From an uncultured Treponema sp. (GTDB taxonomy: Bacteria; Spirochaetota; Spirochaetia; Treponematales; Treponemataceae): a stretch of DNA of 64,000 nt. Both the position numbers and the translations under genes were made by a program. This document shows, piece after piece, positions 61,144-64,000 of the stretch (its first letter is position 1; each line of letters opens with the position of its first letter). The notes beneath the pieces were generated by a model. That model was not told the origin of the DNA, searched no databases, and saw only the letters and a program-made list of their open reading frames with translations. Location: positions 1 to 64,000 of the forward strand of contig CALDIB010000030.1 of the NCBI GenBank assembly GCA_937902125.1, in the 5' to 3' direction.

Positions 61144-62463
61144 TTAGGCTGACCGTTTTTTTGGCGGCGCGCAGTGGTCAAGTAGCTCTTGGTCGATGTC
61201 TATGTAGACTTCGCGGAATTTCGGTTTTGCGTTTTTCAGAAATACCCGCTCAATTAAGAGTTGCATTACTTCCGGCATCCTGCCTGTCGTGTCGGTTTCG
61301 ATGAGCTTACAACTGTATTTAACGCTTGACTTTTCGGGTGTGACCCAAAGGCCGTCGCGTTCGTTAAGACAGATGTTGATTTTTTTGTCCGGCAAGTCTG
61401 GACAAAAAAATCTGTATCCCATGAGTTGAAAGACTCCGGCTCTGTCTGTCTTTGCTGGGAAGGTCGCCTTAAGGACAGCGTTCACTTCTTTCATGTCTGC
61501 CTTTACGAATTTTGAGACTTTACTTTTGGGCTTCTTTGCGAAACGCTTGATGTATTTTGGAAGGTAAACTTTCCTCAAGAACTCGTTTGCAGCTTCGATT
61601 GTCTTTATTCCGTGAAACTTGAATTGAATTGGCAAACGTCCTTGGAGAGTTTTCCAAAAGCGTTCAATGCGGCCTTTGGCTTGCGGACTGTATGCTGGAA
61701 ACATGTCTATTCCAAGCCCTTCCATCATTTTTCCGTATTGCGTGAGTCGCTCTTCTGTTTTGGATTTTGTGTTCGACACAAAAAACACAGAGGCTCTGTC
61801 GGGATACATCTGTTGTGGAAGCCCGTAGTCCTGCGCCATGTGTCTTGTAGCTTCGATGTATACTAAAAGACATTCATGCTTGGTCATGTAGAGTCCTACA
61901 GGTATTCCTGTAGCGTCGTCAACAAAGCCTTGTATGCAGTATTGGTGTCCGTCGCCGAACCAGTCGTAAGGCGTTCCGTCGGCTTGCACAAGTTCCCCAA
62001 AGCACTCCTTTGGCGGACGGAACAGGTGTGCCACTTCCTCTTTTTTCGCCCTGTATTTGTTCGGCGTTTTGTAGCCTATGCTGTTGAGCGTTTTCTTTAC
62101 CCAACTTTCTGAACACTTGATTCCATAATTGTCGCAAAGAAGCTCCGTGAAATAAGCGTAGCTAATTCGCTCAAACGGATTCTTGCCGTCAATTATTGTG
62201 TTTTGGAAAATGTCCAAAACTTTTCGCTTACGTTCTAAAAAGAAACTGTCGTCGCGTTTTTTGCCTGTGTTTCCGTGAATGAAACAAGCATCGCCTAGTT
62301 TGTTGTATCTAACAAGATTGTATTGGACGGCTCTTTGCGTCAAATTCATCGTCAGCGCGGCTTCCATTGTCGTCATTTGCTTGGAAAGGCATTGAAGAAT
62401 TATTCGTTTTCGTTCGAGCTGGGCTTCGTTGAGCTTTGCCGTTTCTTTGATTTTTTCTGCCAT
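61144..62463 (-). CDS. ISNCY-type (IS1202 group) transposase
   Basis: A 439-residue DDE transposase. An N-terminal helix-turn-helix (MTTMEAALTMNLTQRAVQYNLVRY, in part) precedes the RNase-H-like core. The catalytic triad is D162 (VQADGTPYDWFG), D222 (MYPDRASVF) and E267 (SPQAKGRIERFW). The -GDA-FIHGN-GK- stretch and QADGTPYDW are typical of ISNCY transposases. AAGGAGG precedes the start and a promoter with consensus -35 lies just upstream. The frame is complete, so the element may be active; its terminal repeats were not established. Confidence 0.85.
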   Translation of the reverse strand: MAEKIKETAKLNEAQLERKRIILQCLSKQMTTMEAALTMNLTQRAVQYNLVRYNKLGDACFIHGNTGKKRDDSFFLERKRKVLDIFQNTIIDGKNPFERISYAYFTELLCDNYGIKCSESWVKKTLNSIGYKTPNKYRAKKEEVAHLFRPPKECFGELVQADGTPYDWFGDGHQYCIQGFVDDATGIPVGLYMTKHECLLVYIEATRHMAQDYGLPQQMYPDRASVFFVSNTKSKTEERLTQYGKMMEGLGIDMFPAYSPQAKGRIERFWKTLQGRLPIQFKFHGIKTIEAANEFLRKVYLPKYIKRFAKKPKSKVSKFVKADMKEVNAVLKATFPAKTDRAGVFQLMGYRFFCPDLPDKKINICLNERDGLWVTPEKSSVKYSCKLIETDTTGRMPEVMQLLIERVFLKNAKPKFREVYIDIDQELLDHCAPPKKRSA

Positions 62464-62493
62464 AATCGCAACCTCCTTGCCTTGCGGAGTGTT

Positions 62494-62522
62494 TAAATAC
62501 CGAAGATCGCGATTTATGTCAA
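62494..62522 (-). promoter_or_regulatory. Putative transposase promoter
   Basis: Minus strand TTGACA (62522-62517), a 17-bp spacer and TATTTA (62499-62494), with a good -35 and a weak -10. Confidence 0.4.
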
Positions 62523-62552
62523 TACAAAACGGCGGCCAATATCTGACCGCCG
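62521..62552 (-). terminator. Terminator of the island gene cluster
   Basis: Minus strand CGGCGGTC pairs with GGCCGCCG (62552-62530, one G-T) followed by TTTTGTATT. It separates the small-gene run from the transposase. Confidence 0.75.
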
Positions 62553-62561
62553 CTCTTTTGG

Positions 62562-62912
62562 TTAAAAGCTTTTTACCATCTCTTCAAAAACGCTTTCGTC
62601 AAGTTCGCCAGATTCCAAGCGCTTGAGACAATTAGTGGTGAACTCTTCCACGAAAATGCTGTTCACTTTTGCAAGAAGCTCGTCTGGCGGGTCTTTGTCA
62701 TAACTTTCAGCGTAAGGCTTTAGAAGCTCGCCGCACTTTTTGGGATATTCAAATCCAAGTTTCTTGCAAATTTCCGCGTCGCCGCCTTTGTCGAAGCTGG
62801 CGAATTTACATTCGGTCACAACCGTTTGCCTAAACCATTCGTTCGGAGCGAAGTCGTGGTCTTTTTGTCTGTTAAAAGCCGCGTTTCCTTTCCAAAATCT
62901 TATTCCATACAT
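62562..62912 (-). CDS. Unknown small protein of the mobile region
   Basis: 116 residues, soluble. The N-terminal half is basic/aromatic (MYGIRFWKGNAAFNRQKDHDF) and the C-terminal half acidic (CLKRLESGELDESVFEEMVKSF). Overlaps the preceding gene by 13 bases, as in compact phage or integrative-element operons. No family recognised. Confidence 0.55.
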   Translation of the reverse strand: MYGIRFWKGNAAFNRQKDHDFAPNEWFRQTVVTECKFASFDKGGDAEICKKLGFEYPKKCGELLKPYAESYDKDPPDELLAKVNSIFVEEFTTNCLKRLESGELDESVFEEMVKSF

Positions 62913-63040
62913 CTTTCGTTATGCGCTCCTCTCATTTCCGTTTCAAAAACTGTATAGCCGCTCCAAACGGCGAGCAATGCGATGGCCGCCATAAATCCAA
63001 GGACGACGTAAAACACAACGTCAAGCCATTTCTTTTTCAT
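62900..63040 (-). CDS. Tiny single-span membrane protein
   Basis: 46 residues: KKK at the start, one membrane helix (VVFYVVLGFMAAIALLAVW) and a short hydrophilic tail. ATG at 63040 with AAGGAAG upstream; it overlaps both neighbours, so it is part of the same operon. It could be a holin-like or regulatory membrane peptide, but nothing proves that. Confidence 0.5.
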   Translation of the reverse strand: MKKKWLDVVFYVVLGFMAAIALLAVWSGYTVFETEMRGAHNERCME

Positions 63041-63348
63041 TTTGGCTTCCTTGCGGTTGCCGCTTGTCGCTTTGCTTTTTCCAAGTATTTTTTGTATCGC
63101 GTTATGTCCGCTTTTTTGCAAACATGCGGCGCAAGCGTGGCGTAGTCGAACAAAATGTTTTTACCGGATTTCTTGGACATGAAAACGCCCTTGCCGCAGA
63201 TTTTGCAAGGCTTTATGCCGCTCTCCGGCTGTTTGTCGTCCTTTTGGCAAAAATGCGGCTCGCCTGTAAGCAAGTTGCAAGGCACCCACTTTTCATTTTT
63301 TGTTCTTTTGTATGCGATTTCCGTTCCGCAATATCTGCAGTAACTCAT
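63037..63348 (-). CDS. Zinc-ribbon protein
   Basis: 103 residues with four metal-ligand clusters: CRYC at 4-7, HFC near 32-34, CKIC near 48-51 and HVC near 75-77, a pattern for two zinc sites. The C-terminus is basic (KKYLEKAKRQAATARKPK), suggesting nucleic-acid contact. Typical of small phage-encoded zinc-finger proteins. Starts at the stop of the next gene upstream (one-base overlap). Confidence 0.65.
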   Translation of the reverse strand: MSYCRYCGTEIAYKRTKNEKWVPCNLLTGEPHFCQKDDKQPESGIKPCKICGKGVFMSKKSGKNILFDYATLAPHVCKKADITRYKKYLEKAKRQAATARKPK

Positions 63349-63536
63349 TACGTTGCCTCCCCGAACAATTCCGGCTGGACTGGCCGCTTTGACTGTTTGC
63401 GGGCCGCCAGAGCGTCGTCAACTTTCTTTTCAAGTTCTTTGCAAAGCTTTAAATCGTATTTAAGCTTGGTCTTAAAATACCGCTTTTGCGCCTCTCTCAT
63501 GTAAGAAACCATGTTCGCGAATTCGCCAATTGTCAT
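63348..63536 (-). CDS. Small helical protein of the mobile region
   Basis: 62 residues, predicted helical and charged (MREAQKRYFKTKLKYDLKLCKELEKKVDDAL, in parts), perhaps a coiled-coil. GGAGG lies nine bases before the ATG. Ends overlapping the zinc-ribbon gene. Function unknown. Confidence 0.5.
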   Translation of the reverse strand: MTIGEFANMVSYMREAQKRYFKTKLKYDLKLCKELEKKVDDALAARKQSKRPVQPELFGEAT

Positions 63537-63549
63537 TGTCGCGCCTCCT

Positions 63550-63867
63550 TTATAAAAAATGAATCGCGTAAACCGAATGATTTATATTTAAATCTGTTTT
63601 AAATCCGTCAACAACTTCAATTTTTGTAATAAATTCATAAAATCTAGTGTCCGGTTTGTATCCAGTCTGCAAACCACATTTGAATGGCGTTTTTAGTTGG
63701 TTGCAGTTTCCTATCGTGTTTCCAAAATCCTTTGAAGGAATTAAACCTAAGTTGTAAAAACGATTTGTCCAATAAGACTTAACCACGCGATAGTCAATTC
63801 TCTTTTCCTTTTTTTTAATTTTATAAGCCCAATAGCATGTTAAAGGTAATATTAGGTTTTCTGGCAT
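63550..63867 (-). CDS. ASCH-like small protein
   Basis: 105 residues. The N-terminus (ILPLTCYWAYKIKKKEKRIDYRVVKSYWTNRF, in parts) matches the pattern of ASCH/PUA-like domains, where a Lys/Glu-x-Arg segment and Y-W-x-x-R follow the first strand; such domains bind RNA or modified nucleotides and are common in phages. The ATG at 63867 has GGAAGG upstream and overlaps the preceding stop (TAATG). The family is probable, not certain. Confidence 0.5.
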   Translation of the reverse strand: MPENLILPLTCYWAYKIKKKEKRIDYRVVKSYWTNRFYNLGLIPSKDFGNTIGNCNQLKTPFKCGLQTGYKPDTRFYEFITKIEVVDGFKTDLNINHSVYAIHFL

Positions 63868-64000
63868 TACTTTTCCTTCCTTTCCTTTAATTGTTCGCAA
63901 GCCTTTTCGCGCGGGTTTTTCAAATAAAATCCCGGCTCAAACGGCTTCGAAAGTTTTCTCAACGAGCAAACGCAGTTGCCGTTTCCGCCTTGGTTCAAAA
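63867..64000 (-). CDS. Partial unknown protein (5' beyond window)
   Basis: The last 43 residues of a gene entering from the right edge, ending ...REKACEQLKERKEK. It is translationally coupled to the ASCH-like gene by a TAATG overlap and belongs to the same operon. Contains CVC, otherwise featureless. Confidence 0.5.
   Translation of the reverse strand, partial: LNQGGNGNCVCSLRKLSKPFEPGFYLKNPREKACEQLKERKEK

Noticed and set aside
60996..61304. A plus-strand open frame starting MPKSLVYALN next to the transposase
   Set aside because: No ribosome site, and its second half is antisense to the transposase. A truncated host gene remained possible but nothing supports it.
61091..62501. Inverted GGTATTTA words as terminal repeats of the transposon
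   Set aside because: Only eight bases match and the next bases diverge; no target duplication was found outside them.
1..64000. tRNA, rRNA and CRISPR features
   Set aside because: No T-loop GTTCGA-type cloverleaf, no rRNA-like segment and no regularly spaced direct repeats were seen on reading; a tool-based scan was not possible.

Overview
The window looks like chromosome from a treponeme (Spirochaetota, genus Treponema), probably a free-living or gut-type species rather than a host-restricted pathogen. The spirochete signature comes from two tandem class B flagellins next to flaG, fliD and a PilZ protein, a tamB-bamA-skp-mutS block, a GreA factor carried on a very long N-terminal region, and many TPR proteins. 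The order of several blocks (tamB-bamA-skp-mutS; flagellin-fliD-PilZ-tsaE-tsaB; a signal-peptide protein beside tmk) matches what I remember of T. pallidum. A complete tryptophan operon, a beta-galactosidase-type glycosidase, aroB and a full pantothenate-to-CoA pathway point to a biosynthetically competent fermenter. The species is not identified.

Layout. 1-2.3 kb: serC (cut by the window edge) and serA. 2.3-8.5 kb: a hairpin repeat, a degenerate rhomboid, a vWA protein, a TPR lipoprotein, a GH2 glycosidase, mscL and a second copy of the repeat. 8.5-15.5 kb: trpE-trpGD-trpCF-trpB-trpA behind a strong promoter flanked by two palindromic operators. 15.6-20.6 kb: citrate synthase-rsuA-fhs and fba. 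20.7-29 kb: TPR proteins, GreA-like factor, an MBL-fold hydrolase, deoC and rlmN. 29-33.9 kb: aroB plus cysteine desulfurase, a broken RND/MMPL exporter gene, a small exported protein and tmk. 33.9-44 kb: outer-membrane biogenesis (tamB, bamA, skp) and mutS. 44-45.6 kb: tsaE/tsaB with a small unknown gene. 45.6-52 kb: flagellar filament genes. 52.5-54.5 kb: rdgB and a sigma-like protein. 54.5-58.5 kb: panB-panC-coaC-coaB-coaX-panD. 58.6-60.8 kb: gatB and a small membrane protein. 61-64 kb: an ISNCY-type transposase and a run of small phage- or island-like genes, all on the minus strand.

The most interesting non-coding signals are: (1) a repeat of about 131 bp made of three hairpins, present twice in full and once in part, whose arms change in concert between copies; (2) six genes whose promoter places transcription start at or within a few bases of the start codon with no Shine-Dalgarno, suggesting leaderless mRNAs; (3) flagellin leaders with GGA-loop hairpins upstream of a GGA-containing Shine-Dalgarno, as expected for CsrA control; (4) paired operators around the trp promoter; (5) an apparent palindrome-rich insertion inside the trpF domain. 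No tRNA, rRNA or CRISPR array was recognised.
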